15,705 nucleotides of DNA. It comes from Bacilli bacterium. Its GTDB lineage: Bacteria; Bacillota_I; Bacilli_A; RF39; UBA660. The translations under genes and the position numbers were made by a program. Below, in pieces: positions 7,717 to 15,059 of the stretch. Positions within the stretch are counted from its first letter, which is position 1. Every line of letters begins with the position of its first letter. Under the pieces are notes generated by a model that worked only from the letters and a program-made list of their open reading frames with translations, ran no database searches and was not told the origin of the DNA. The DNA lies in assembly GCA_900766325.1 (NCBI GenBank), contig CAAFVA010000073.1, positions 1 to 15,705 of the forward strand, given 5' to 3'.

Positions 7717-7744
7717 ATATTAATAATTTTATTATAAATGTCAA
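7717..7744 (-). promoter_or_regulatory. Sigma-A-type promoter for the 230-aa unknown gene
   Basis: A perfect TTGACA (7744-7739 on the minus strand) and TAATAT (7722-7717) are 16 bp apart. The -35 box starts within a few bases of the T tract of the tig terminator. Confidence 0.65.
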
Positions 7745-7745
7745 T

Positions 7746-7775
7746 AAAAAAAGAAAAGCTTTTTAAGCATTTTCT
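7746..7775 (-). terminator. Rho-independent terminator of tig
   Basis: On the minus strand AGAAAATGCTT pairs with AAGCTTTTCT (one bulged T) around AAA, followed by TTTTTTT. The first arm begins within the tig stop codon TAG. Confidence 0.8.
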
Positions 7776-9039
7776 ACTTCTTTAATAAATCAAGTACCTT
7801 TTGTACTTTAACATCATATTTAAGCATTTCTAATCCGCCAAATGCCTTTACGTATTCATCCTTATCAATACCATGACTCTTAGCTTTTTCTTCTGCGTCT
7901 TTTAAAGCTTCCTCATCAGTTGCATCTATTTTTTCTAAGTCAATTATTTCCTCAATTGCGAATCTTAATTTAATCCTTTTTTCAGCCTCTTCATGCATCT
8001 GATCTTTTAATGCTTCTTCACTCGAGTTAGTAAACTTATAAAACTGATCTAAAGTAATTCCTTGCATCTTTAATCTTTCTTCATAATCTTTTACCATTCT
8101 ATCAAGTTCTTCATGAATAAGCTCGTGCGGTACGTCAACCTTTGTTTCTTTTAAAAGAGCATCGAATAACGCATCAACGTATTTATTTTCAGCTTCATAT
8201 TCTTTTTGATCAGTCATTGTTTTTTTAATGGTTTCTTCTAAGTCTTCTTTTGTCTTAACATCATCCAACCCTAAATCTAAGAAAAAATCTTCGTTAAGTT
8301 CTGGATATACTTTAGTTTTAACCTCGTGAACCTTTACTTTAAAAGTAACTTTTTTCCCTTTTAATTCCTCTGCATGATAATCCTTTGGAAAAGTTAAATC
8401 TATGTCTTTTTCATCTCCTGATTTAAGGCCAATTAAAGCATCTTCAAAGCCTGGTATAAATGAGTTGCTACCAATTTCTAATGAGTAGTTTTCTGCTTTA
8501 CCACCATCGAAAGCTTTACCATCCATAAATCCTTCAAAATCAATTATTGCGGTATCACTATTTTCGATAGCACCTTCTTTAACTTGCAAATCAGCATACT
8601 CTTTTCTTAGCTTTTCTATTTCAGCATCAACGTCTTTTTTAGTTACCTTAACAACGTCTTTTTTTATTCCTAAATTAGTATACTTATTTATTTTAACTTC
8701 TGGTTTAGTAGTAAAGGTAAATTTGTATATAACACCATCATTATCAGCTTTTTCTATTTCAACGGTAGGCTGTACAATTGGCAAATCATTAAGTTCCTTT
8801 AACGCTTTTTGATATGCATCGTTCATCGCATCATCTACCGCACTAACAACAAGACTTGCTTTACCATACTTTTTCTCATAAATACTTCTAGGTGCCTTAC
8901 CAGGTCTAAAACCATCTATTTTTACTTTTTTAACTTCCTTTTTAAAAGCATCATCTAGCTTTTTACCCCATTCATCACCTTTTATTTCTATTTTAATTTC
9001 ATGAACGTTCTTAGCTTTTTTTTCTTTCTTTTCTGCCAT
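7774..9039 (-). CDS. tig: Trigger factor, ribosome-associated chaperone and prolyl isomerase
   Basis: A 421-aa trigger factor that binds the ribosome exit tunnel and shields nascent chains. The ribosome-docking signature GFRPGKAPR lies at 43-51, followed by YEKKYG. The FKBP-type PPIase domain covers about 155-245 (IIDFEGFMDGKAFDGG, SFIPGFEDALIGLKSGDE, GKKVTFKVKVHEVK). The C-terminal helical chaperone domain fills the rest. Compared with typical members, the first strand is replaced by a very Lys-rich start (MAEKKEKKAKN). The ATG at 9039 follows AGGAGG, so this start is well supported. It has its own perfect TATAAT promoter and a terminator, so it appears to be monocistronic. Confidence 0.97.
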   Translation of the reverse strand: MAEKKEKKAKNVHEIKIEIKGDEWGKKLDDAFKKEVKKVKIDGFRPGKAPRSIYEKKYGKASLVVSAVDDAMNDAYQKALKELNDLPIVQPTVEIEKADNDGVIYKFTFTTKPEVKINKYTNLGIKKDVVKVTKKDVDAEIEKLRKEYADLQVKEGAIENSDTAIIDFEGFMDGKAFDGGKAENYSLEIGSNSFIPGFEDALIGLKSGDEKDIDLTFPKDYHAEELKGKKVTFKVKVHEVKTKVYPELNEDFFLDLGLDDVKTKEDLEETIKKTMTDQKEYEAENKYVDALFDALLKETKVDVPHELIHEELDRMVKDYEERLKMQGITLDQFYKFTNSSEEALKDQMHEEAEKRIKLRFAIEEIIDLEKIDATDEEALKDAEEKAKSHGIDKDEYVKAFGGLEMLKYDVKVQKVLDLLKK

Positions 9040-9067
9040 AAATATAATTCCTCCTAAAACAATTAGT

Positions 9068-9096
9068 ATTATAACTTATTTATATTACTTAATCAA
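9068..9096 (-). promoter_or_regulatory. Sigma-A-type promoter for tig
   Basis: On the minus strand TTGATT (9096-9091) and a perfect TATAAT (9073-9068) are separated by 17 bp, with AGGAGG and the tig ATG shortly downstream. Confidence 0.78.
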
Positions 9097-9110
9097 GTAT
9101 TTAAACAATT

Positions 9111-9137
9111 AAAAAATAGCTTTAACGCAAGCTATTT
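9111..9137 (-). terminator. Rho-independent terminator containing the stop codon of the 113-aa gene
   Basis: AAATAGCTT (9114-9122) pairs perfectly with AAGCTATTT (9129-9137), loop TAACGC on the plus strand, and the minus-strand product ends in TTTTTT. The TAG stop of the upstream gene lies inside the stem. Confidence 0.82.
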
Positions 9138-9473
9138 AGATAATTTTTTTTGACTATCTTTTTCATTTTCTTTTACTTCTTCTGAATCTATGTAATTATT
9201 TAATATCTCTAATTTTTTGTCTCTAAAACCATCTTTATTCATATAATAAATCATATTACCAAAAAAACATATAGAAAGCGAACCTGCAAATATAGAAAAC
9301 ACCTTACAGTCGTTATTATATAAGAGCATTGCCGATATTGCATCAGCTATTGACCATACACCATTAAATAGAGTATTATGTGTATAATTTTCATTTGCTA
9401 TCTCTTGTAATTCTTTAAGAAAGTCTTCCTTGCTCATTTTAGAAATTTTATCTTCATAATTTATTAATTTCAT
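9132..9473 (-). CDS. Small membrane protein of unknown function
   Basis: A 113-aa protein I do not recognise. An N-terminal acidic/basic helix (KISKMSKEDFLKELQEIANE) is followed by two hydrophobic segments, about residues 40-54 and 60-78 (VFSIFAGSLSICFFGNMIYY), and a charged Lys/Glu tail, so it is probably a small inner-membrane protein with both ends on the same side. The only standard start is the ATG at 9473, preceded by a weak AAAGAAAG. A much stronger AAGGGGG lies at 9532-9528, and the reading frame stays open back to it with ATA (9518) and ATT (9524) as the only near-site start candidates, which would add 15-17 residues. It has a strong promoter and its own terminator. It sits between greA and tig. 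Confidence 0.65.
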   Translation of the reverse strand: MKLINYEDKISKMSKEDFLKELQEIANENYTHNTLFNGVWSIADAISAMLLYNNDCKVFSIFAGSLSICFFGNMIYYMNKDGFRDKKLEILNNYIDSEEVKENEKDSQKKLSK

Positions 9474-9552
9474 CTTTCTTTTTGATAGTTTACCACTTTT
9501 GTTATATTTATTTTCTATGTTAATTTTCCCCCTTTTTATTTGAATGTTTGCT

Positions 9553-9581
9553 ATAATAGCACAAAACCTTAATTATGTCAA
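9553..9581 (-). promoter_or_regulatory. Strong extended sigma-A promoter for the small membrane gene
   Basis: A perfect TTGACA (9581-9576) and TATTAT (9558-9553) with 17 bp spacing and a TG motif one base before the -10. The predicted RNA would start near 9546, only about 14 bases before the GGGGG ribosome-binding-like site. Confidence 0.82.
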
Positions 9582-9617
9582 ATTCTTTACGTTAACTACA
9601 TTAGCACAATAAAACTT

Positions 9618-9645
9618 AAAAAAAGATGACTTAAGTTAAGCCACC
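9618..9645 (-). terminator. Rho-independent terminator of greA
   Basis: On the minus strand GGTGGCTT and AAGTCATC pair (two G-T wobbles) around AACTT, followed by seven T. The greA stop codon TAA lies within the hairpin. Confidence 0.8.
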
Positions 9646-10106
9646 TTTACTATTTCAACGTCAAAACTTCCGTTTGGAGATTCTACCGTTACTTTATCAT
9701 TTTCTTTTTTTCCAATTATTGCTCTTGCAATTGGCGATTCGTTAGAAATTTTATTTTCAAAAGGATCTGCTTCGTTAGTACCAACGATTGTGTACTCTTC
9801 TTCCTCATCATCATCGTACTTAATCGTAACAACAGAACCTACTTTTACCTTACCATCCTTGCTATTTTCAATGATAATAGCATGTTCTAACGTATATTCT
9901 ATTTCTTTTATTCTTGCCTCTAATTTTGCTTGGTTGTCCCTAGCTGATGAATATTCAGCGTTTTCTGATAAATCACCTAGTGCCCTTGCTTCTTTAATAG
10001 CATTTATAATTTCTGGACGTTTAACGGTTTTAGCTTCGTTTAATTCTTCTTCAAGCTTCAAAAAACCTTCAGAAGTTAAATATATTTCTTTTTCATCTTT
10101 TTTCAT
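9636..10106 (-). CDS. greA: Transcription elongation factor GreA
   Basis: A 156-aa GreA, the factor that enters the RNA polymerase secondary channel and stimulates cleavage of backtracked RNA. The N-terminal coiled coil covers about 10-76 and carries the tip motif LGDLSENAEY (43-52) with the acidic residues Asp45 and Glu48. The C-terminal FKBP-like domain follows (VKVGSVVTIKYDDDEEEEY, IVGTNEADP, ISNESPIARAIIGKKENDKV). Length is normal for the family. The ATG at 10106 has AGAGGTGA at good spacing. It has its own promoter whose -35 box overlaps the stop codon of the preceding U32 gene. In B. subtilis udk lies between these two genes; here it is missing. Confidence 0.98.
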   Translation of the reverse strand: MKKDEKEIYLTSEGFLKLEEELNEAKTVKRPEIINAIKEARALGDLSENAEYSSARDNQAKLEARIKEIEYTLEHAIIIENSKDGKVKVGSVVTIKYDDDEEEEYTIVGTNEADPFENKISNESPIARAIIGKKENDKVTVESPNGSFDVEIVKVA

Positions 10107-10136
10107 AAGTTCACCTCTATAAACAAACTGGCTATA

Positions 10137-10165
10137 ATGATACTATATTTTTTATCTTTTGTCAA
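10137..10165 (-). promoter_or_regulatory. Sigma-A-type promoter for greA, overlapping the trhP2 stop
   Basis: A perfect TTGACA (10165-10160) and TATCAT (10142-10137) are 17 bp apart. The TGA inside the -35 box is also the stop codon of the upstream U32 gene (10164-10162). Confidence 0.75.
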
Positions 10166-11373
10166 TCTAAAAAGTTGACACACATAAAAGAATTAACTGG
10201 CAATCTTTTTTCACATGGTATTCTAACCAATTGTTGAGGGTGTCTTGCAGCATCAATTGCGTTTTTATCCTCATCTCTAATATTATTAATGGTGATGTAA
10301 AATTCGTCTTGTTTAGGTGCAAATATAATTGCTCTATCACCGTTTTTAAAAAAGTTTCGTTGTTCTATTATTAGCTCTTTACTATCGTCGTCATACCCTT
10401 TTACTATACCTAAAAAATCTTGATTAGAATTTTCTTGCCGCTCACTATAATACTGCTCTTCTTTTCCTTTTTTACCATTAAAAAATTGTGGGGCAACATC
10501 CCGGTTAGCACACCTATATAATATTTTTATAGCTTTATTAATATATGCATCATTGATATTTTTTTTACTATACATATCAATTAAACGCCGGTAAACACTA
10601 ACAATTGTTGATACGTAATATATGGATCTCATTCTACCTTCTAACTTAAATGAAGAAACCCCGATATCCATCATTTCTTTGATGTACTTTACGAGTGATA
10701 AATCCTTTGGCGCAATAGAAAAATTTGCCTCATCAGAAATAATGTTTTTGTCTTTATCATACAAATTAAAATTAAAACGACATACTTGGCAACATCCCCC
10801 ACGATTTGCATCTCTATTGGTAAAATAATTAGATAAAACGCACCTACCTGAAAGGTTAGTACACATAGCTCCATGAATAAAACATTCTATTTCCATTTTA
10901 GTGCTATTTATTATATCCTTTATATCTTCTTTAGAACACTCTCTTGCTAAAACAATCCTTGATACACCTTGTTTTTTATAATATAAAGCCGCATCTTTAT
11001 TTAAAACAGATGCTTGGGTACTTAAGTGCAAGTCCAATTTTGGTGCGTACTTTTTAGCTACGTCAATTATTAACGGATCACTAAAAATAATAGCATCTAC
11101 CTTGGCTTTTTCAAGATTATTTAAGTATTCTCCTAATCCTTCAACATCTTCATCATGAAAAACGATGTTTACCGCAACGTACACTTTCGCATTATTTTCG
11201 TGAGCAAATAAAACGCCTTTTCTTATTTCATCCATGGTAAAGTTTTTTGCATTTGCGCGTAAAGAATAATTTTCACCACCGATGTAGATGGCATCCGCAC
11301 CATAAGTAATTGCCCATTTCAATTTTTCAAGGGACCCGGCAGGTGCTAAAAGTTCTGGTTTTTTAATCATCAT
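10162..11373 (-). CDS. trhP2: U32 family tRNA hydroxylation protein, TrhP2/YrrO-like
   Basis: A 403-aa member of the U32 family, once called collagenase-like peptidases. Some members (TrhP in E. coli, YrrN/YrrO in B. subtilis) are needed to hydroxylate wobble uridine 34 to ho5U using prephenate. The N-terminus KPELLAPAGSLEKLKWAI and GADAIYIGG is standard. The U32 signature is complete: ECFIHGAMCTNLSGRC at 163-178. It is followed by NRDANRGGCCQVCRF (187-200), giving the cysteines expected for an iron-sulfur cluster. Two adjacent ATGs are possible; the first at 11373 has AAGGTGAGAC before it. It overlaps the end of the trhP1-like gene by 11 bp, so the two are probably coupled. The neighbours trmR, trhP1 and greA match the Bacillus order. 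Confidence 0.9.
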   Translation of the reverse strand: MMIKKPELLAPAGSLEKLKWAITYGADAIYIGGENYSLRANAKNFTMDEIRKGVLFAHENNAKVYVAVNIVFHDEDVEGLGEYLNNLEKAKVDAIIFSDPLIIDVAKKYAPKLDLHLSTQASVLNKDAALYYKKQGVSRIVLARECSKEDIKDIINSTKMEIECFIHGAMCTNLSGRCVLSNYFTNRDANRGGCCQVCRFNFNLYDKDKNIISDEANFSIAPKDLSLVKYIKEMMDIGVSSFKLEGRMRSIYYVSTIVSVYRRLIDMYSKKNINDAYINKAIKILYRCANRDVAPQFFNGKKGKEEQYYSERQENSNQDFLGIVKGYDDDSKELIIEQRNFFKNGDRAIIFAPKQDEFYITINNIRDEDKNAIDAARHPQQLVRIPCEKRLPVNSFMCVNFLD

Positions 11374-12190
11374 GTCTCACCTTATAAATCGTCTTTTGAT
11401 TTATAAACCCTTCGTTTGCATTAAACTTACTATTTATTTCATCTTTTAATTTAATATCTTTACTTGCAAAAGCATCAAAAACCCACTTATAATCGGTTAA
11501 TAAATAGCCGTCAACAATAAAATAATCGGCCTTAATAGAGTCCAATTTATCTATTAAATTAATCGGATTCTTACTTAATATATGCGTTCCAAAATAATCT
11601 TCGGTTATATAATATTCGTTATTTTTACCATCTTCAGAAATAATACATACCTTATCTTCTAGGTTTTTATTAAAATGTTCAAGATAATTTGAAACTAAGT
11701 GTCTTGCAGAAGTTGATAAATGAGGCAAACCAAACACTTGTTTAAATATTAAAGTATTTTTATTTTCATCCTTTATTTTATTTATTTCATCAAGTGTTAT
11801 ATCATTAGTTAAAACAACTCCACTAACGTTATTTTTAGCATAATGTTTTATGGATAAAGAACCATTATTTAAATGAAGTTGATCTAAAATAATTGGTGTT
11901 TTAAAATTATAAGTTAAAGCGGCTACGTCACCTATTATTATTCCGTCTAAACCTAGGTTATCAAGCTTTTTTAAAATATCTTTGTACTCTTTTAATTCAT
12001 AGTTATATATTGGTCTATTTAAAGATACAAACAGCTTTTTATTATTAACGTTTTTTTTAATTTCATTAACTTTTTGAAAGTCATAAGTCTTACCAAAACA
12101 AATACAAAAGTCACTTATTCCTATTATGTATCCATCAGCATCACAAGAAAAATCATCGCTGTTATCTACCTTGATTAGTATTTTCGCCAT
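11363..12190 (-). CDS. trhP1: U32 family partner protein, TrhP1/YrrN-like
   Basis: A 275-aa protein with the TIM-barrel-like repeats of U32 proteins (KLFVSLNRPIYNYEL, LGLDGIIIGDVAAL, TPIILDQLHLNN, VSGVVLTNDITLDEI, FGLPHLSTSARHLVSNYLEH). It lacks the Cys-rich signature of the downstream partner, as expected for the YrrN type, and is somewhat shorter than I expect for that protein. Together with the trhP2-like gene it probably forms the tRNA U34 hydroxylation pair. The ATG at 12190 has AAGG about ten bases upstream. Its 5' end overlaps trmR by 29 bp and its 3' end overlaps trhP2 by 11 bp, so all three are one translationally linked operon. Confidence 0.82.
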   Translation of the reverse strand: MAKILIKVDNSDDFSCDADGYIIGISDFCICFGKTYDFQKVNEIKKNVNNKKLFVSLNRPIYNYELKEYKDILKKLDNLGLDGIIIGDVAALTYNFKTPIILDQLHLNNGSLSIKHYAKNNVSGVVLTNDITLDEINKIKDENKNTLIFKQVFGLPHLSTSARHLVSNYLEHFNKNLEDKVCIISEDGKNNEYYITEDYFGTHILSKNPINLIDKLDSIKADYFIVDGYLLTDYKWVFDAFASKDIKLKDEINSKFNANEGFINQKTIYKVRHDD

Positions 12191-12785
12191 CTTTATTCAA
12201 CCTTCTTCTAGAAATTGCAATTCCATCCCCAACGTCAAAAAACCTGGTCTTAAATTCTTTATTATCCCTTAAAAAATCCACGTACTTTTCAAGTTTGCCA
12301 ATAAGTTGTTTTAAATTTCTTGACAACTTCGTTTTATCAGAAAAAGCAAGACCATGAAACTTAATGTTATCGGTTACAACGTAACCCTTTTGCTTTAAGT
12401 TCTTAGAGAATTTATTAAAAAACTTTAAGTATTGACTTTTAGCAGCGTCAATAAAAATTAAATCAAATTCTTCGCTGGTATTGAAATCAAACGCATCCGC
12501 TAAAACAAGCGTTATTCTATGATCTAATCCGATGTTTTTAACGTTTTTAACCGCTTCTATGTATCTATCTTTATCTCTTTCAATAGAAGTTACAAAAACA
12601 TCATCACCTGCCAAAGCCATGTTTATTGCAGAATAACCAATTGCCGTACCTATTTCAAGGATGTTTTTAACGTTATTTAATTTTACAAACTCGCGCAAAA
12701 AATTAATACCATCTTTTTCCATGATTGGAATGCCCTTTTCATCAGCATACTTTTCCATTTTTCTTATTAAATATTCCGTATCCAT
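12162..12785 (-). CDS. trmR: tRNA 5-hydroxyuridine methyltransferase TrmR (YrrM-like)
   Basis: A 207-aa class I SAM-dependent O-methyltransferase of the COMT-like family. Motif I is LEIGTAIGYSA (43-53). The metal-site residues show as IDAAKSQY (112-119, Asp113) and TDN (138-140). A GDGIAISRR end is typical. In B. subtilis YrrM (TrmR) methylates ho5U34 of tRNA to mo5U, completing the pathway begun by the two U32 proteins encoded just downstream. I chose the ATG at 12785, which has TAGGTGG about eight bases upstream; a GTG at 12797 lies inside that site. First gene of the operon, behind a TATAAT promoter. Confidence 0.92.
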   Translation of the reverse strand: MDTEYLIRKMEKYADEKGIPIMEKDGINFLREFVKLNNVKNILEIGTAIGYSAINMALAGDDVFVTSIERDKDRYIEAVKNVKNIGLDHRITLVLADAFDFNTSEEFDLIFIDAAKSQYLKFFNKFSKNLKQKGYVVTDNIKFHGLAFSDKTKLSRNLKQLIGKLEKYVDFLRDNKEFKTRFFDVGDGIAISRRRLNKDGENTNQGR

Positions 12786-12812
12786 CCGTACCACCACCTA
12801 AATTCTTAGATA

Positions 12813-12842
12813 ATTATAGCATTTTGCTAATACAAAAATCAA
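12813..12842 (-). promoter_or_regulatory. Sigma-A-type promoter for the trmR-trhP1-trhP2 operon
   Basis: On the minus strand TTGATT (12842-12837) and a perfect TATAAT (12818-12813) are 18 bp apart, with a TG one base before the -10. It begins just after the terminator of the pilin-like gene. Confidence 0.7.
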
Positions 12843-12851
12843 CAAATATAA

Positions 12852-12878
12852 ACAAAAAAACTTAAATCACTTAAGTTT
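12852..12878 (-). terminator. Rho-independent terminator of the large pilin-like gene
   Basis: AAACTTAA and TTTAAGTTT pair around a short loop immediately after the stop codon at 12879, and the minus-strand product continues with TTTTTTTG. Confidence 0.75.
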
Positions 12879-14219
12879 TTAGTAACCACAATCAACTCCA
12901 TATTCCTCAAAAGTTCTTACCGTAAGTCTATGCCCTGCTTTAGTATCATAATAATAGTCATACACGTAATACCGATACTGATCGTAGTTCGCGTTTTCTT
13001 TAGCTCGGTACAACCGTATTTTTCCGGTAATTTGATCATCATTTAACTTTAAATTACCACTAGATGCTGAGTTTATTTGAAACAATATATCAAAACTAAC
13101 GACGTTTTTACAAATATTAGCATAATAACAATGATCCACATCACTACTACATGAATAACCACCGAAATTCTTAAGATCCGGAAGATTACTTGTGAAATAT
13201 GTTGTTCCTGAAGCAAATACTTTACTACCGTTAGTACCAACAGATTTTTCAGTATCACTACTTATCGTCATGGTAGGATTTTTTTCAATACCAAAAGAAA
13301 CGTTACACGTATTTTCATTTCCAGCTTCATCTTTAACGGTTATTTTTGCGTTATTTACCCCTTCAGTACTATAGGTTTTACTAGAAGGTTTAGAAAGACA
13401 ACCTGACATATCATCTTTACAAGACGTATCCAATTTAACGTCACTTAAATACCATTTTACGTTGTCAGAGGTGTTCCCTTCAGTTCCATTTAAAGTTAAA
13501 CCACACTCTGGATTTACTGTATCTACTTTAAACGTTTGCCAAGCAAAAGAAGATTTACCTGATATATTAGTTACTTTATAACCAACGGTAATTTTGTTAG
13601 TATCAGAATAGGTATTTTCATAACTACTTTTTATATCACTTAAATTTGTAAAATTTGTACAATTTACATTTCCTTCTTGACTGCAAGTAGAAACGCTTGC
13701 TATTTCACCGTTACCATTAGTTTCAACGTTAGCGGTAAGACTAACATCAGAAACATACCAATTATTATTACCTTTATCACCAGATACCGTAAGCTCTACT
13801 AAAGGAGCCCCGGGTTCTGACAAAAGAATTATATCATTAGTATCATCACACTCTGTCTCATCTGATTCCACGTATTTAGTGGTGAACGTATTACCAGTTT
13901 TTGTTACTTCAACGTAATCGCAGTAATTAACTTCATTTCCATCTCTTGGATCGGTTACCTTATTTAAATAATCATCTTTAACTAATTTACCAACCGTTAT
14001 TTTACCACTAGTTCCATCCGCTAGAGCATCAAACAAATATTCATTCGTCTCAAAAAAACTTTCACCAGCGTTTATCGCTTCCTGTTTAACACGCTCATAA
14101 GCTTGTTCTTTATTTTTGTTACTTACGTTTAGGACCGCAACTACTACTATTGCAGTTAACGATATAATGATTGCAATCGTAACTAATAATTCAATTATGG
14201 TAAATCCTTTTTTATTCAT
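12879..14219 (-). CDS. Large Cys-rich prepilin-like protein with Ig-like repeats
   Basis: A 446-aa protein with a textbook type IV prepilin N-terminus: MNKKG then FTIIELLVTIAIIISL, cut after Gly5, with Glu10 at mature position 5. After a helix to about residue 60 and a small domain, two related modules begin near 141 and 239 (VELTVSGDKGNNNWYVSDV and CGLTLNGTEGNTSDNVKWYLSDV), both Ig-like in style and sharing the W-Y-x-S-D-V strand. A Tyr-rich C-terminal domain (about 317-446) follows. Twelve cysteines, an even number, suggest disulfides outside the cell. The ATG at 14219 has TGAGG nine bases upstream. It stands alone with its own terminator and no pilus machinery beside it. It occupies the place of mltG in the Bacillus order. 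Pilus subunit, adhesin or pseudopilin cannot be told apart. Confidence 0.85.
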   Translation of the reverse strand: MNKKGFTIIELLVTIAIIISLTAIVVVAVLNVSNKNKEQAYERVKQEAINAGESFFETNEYLFDALADGTSGKITVGKLVKDDYLNKVTDPRDGNEVNYCDYVEVTKTGNTFTTKYVESDETECDDTNDIILLSEPGAPLVELTVSGDKGNNNWYVSDVSLTANVETNGNGEIASVSTCSQEGNVNCTNFTNLSDIKSSYENTYSDTNKITVGYKVTNISGKSSFAWQTFKVDTVNPECGLTLNGTEGNTSDNVKWYLSDVKLDTSCKDDMSGCLSKPSSKTYSTEGVNNAKITVKDEAGNENTCNVSFGIEKNPTMTISSDTEKSVGTNGSKVFASGTTYFTSNLPDLKNFGGYSCSSDVDHCYYANICKNVVSFDILFQINSASSGNLKLNDDQITGKIRLYRAKENANYDQYRYYVYDYYYDTKAGHRLTVRTFEEYGVDCGY

Positions 14220-14321
14220 CTTTATAACCTCACATTTATAATAACCTTATATTTTTATATTATCATAACGTTTTTACAAATCCTAATTATTAAAGTTCTA
14301 ACGTAAAGCAAAGTGACAAAC

Positions 14322-14348
14322 AAAAAAGAGGCGATTACTCTGCCTCTT
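14322..14348 (-). terminator. Rho-independent terminator of ireB-ruvX-DUF1292
   Basis: On the minus strand AAGAGGC pairs with GCCTCTT around a loop that holds the TAA stop of the DUF1292 gene, followed by six T. It is the most GC-rich stem in the window. Confidence 0.88.
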
Positions 14349-14634
14349 CGTTTTCTTCATCCTCTTTAGATAAAGATGCTAATATACCTTCGATAAGTTT
14401 CCATTCTTCGTCTGTTTCAATTGGAAGAAGTACTGGATTTTCTTCTTCAGGATTAAAAATTGATGCATATACTTTCGTGTTACCTTCCTCATCTAGAGTG
14501 TTATCAGTATACGCCATATAGTTTTTCTTTGTTTTTTGATCCTCATAAGTAAAAAGTATTTCACACTTTATTTCCTTACCCTCATCATTTACAATCGTAA
14601 AAGTATTATCTTGTTTTACTTCGTTATTTTCCAT
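14335..14634 (-). CDS. yrzB: DUF1292 protein, YrzB/UPF0473 family
   Basis: A 99-aa acidic protein of the DUF1292 family (B. subtilis YrzB). It has the usual core: FTIVNDEGKEIKCEILFTYE, then KKNYMAYTDN, then KVYASIFNPEEEN, and finally TDEEWKLIEGIL. The end is a Glu-rich tail. The function is unknown in the family. It overlaps ruvX by 19 bp and its ATG follows GGAAAAGGAAAA, so it is translated with ruvX. The association ireB-ruvX-DUF1292 is widely conserved in Firmicutes. Confidence 0.93.
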   Translation of the reverse strand: MENNEVKQDNTFTIVNDEGKEIKCEILFTYEDQKTKKNYMAYTDNTLDEEGNTKVYASIFNPEEENPVLLPIETDEEWKLIEGILASLSKEDEENEEAE

Positions 14635-15059
14635 TTTTCCTTTTCCTTTCTTATATCTAAATAATTTTGTAAAATTATTGTAGCCGCAAGTTTGTCTACC
14701 TTAGACTTTCTTTTTCGTCTTGATATGTCAGCTTCTATTAAAACGTTATTAGCCGTAACAGAGGTGAGCCTTTCATCTTGTAAAACCACTTTTATACCAA
14801 GTTTATCTTCAAGAACTTTCTTAAAATCCTCACTTCTTTTTGCAGCAAAACCATACGTATTATTCATGTTTTTAGGTAATCCCAAAACGATTAGTGAAAC
14901 CTCATATTCATTAACTATCCTTCTTAATTCATCAAGTGATGTTTCTTGTTTTCCCTCATCAAACCTAATCGTATCTAACGAAGAGGCAATCGTTAAAGTA
15001 GCATCTGATAATGCAACACCAAGCGTTTTAGTACCCAAATCCAACCCTAATATTCTCAT
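14616..15059 (-). CDS. ruvX: Holliday junction resolvase-like protein RuvX (YqgF/YrrK)
   Basis: A 147-aa YqgF-family protein with an RNase H-like fold. Members have been linked to Holliday junction resolution and to processing of the pre-16S rRNA 5' end. It begins MRILGLDLGTKTLGVALSD with the first catalytic Asp7; the strand VSLIVLGLPKNMNN, the DERLTS motif and the C-terminal DKLAATIILQNYLD complete the family pattern. Length is normal. Its ATG overlaps the ireB stop in a TAATG, and its end overlaps the DUF1292 gene, so the three form a coupled operon. Confidence 0.95.
   Translation of the reverse strand: MRILGLDLGTKTLGVALSDATLTIASSLDTIRFDEGKQETSLDELRRIVNEYEVSLIVLGLPKNMNNTYGFAAKRSEDFKKVLEDKLGIKVVLQDERLTSVTANNVLIEADISRRKRKSKVDKLAATIILQNYLDIRKEKEKWKITK

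Noticed and set aside
9481..9500. Short GTG leader peptide ending at the ATG of the 113-aa gene
   Set aside because: An eight-codon GTG ORF ends in an ATGA overlap with the ATG, but it has no ribosome binding site at the right distance, so it is probably chance.
10689..10874. Second minus-strand ORF inside trhP2
   Set aside because: It lies in another frame of a gene whose U32 signature is intact; composition is that of an out-of-frame shadow.
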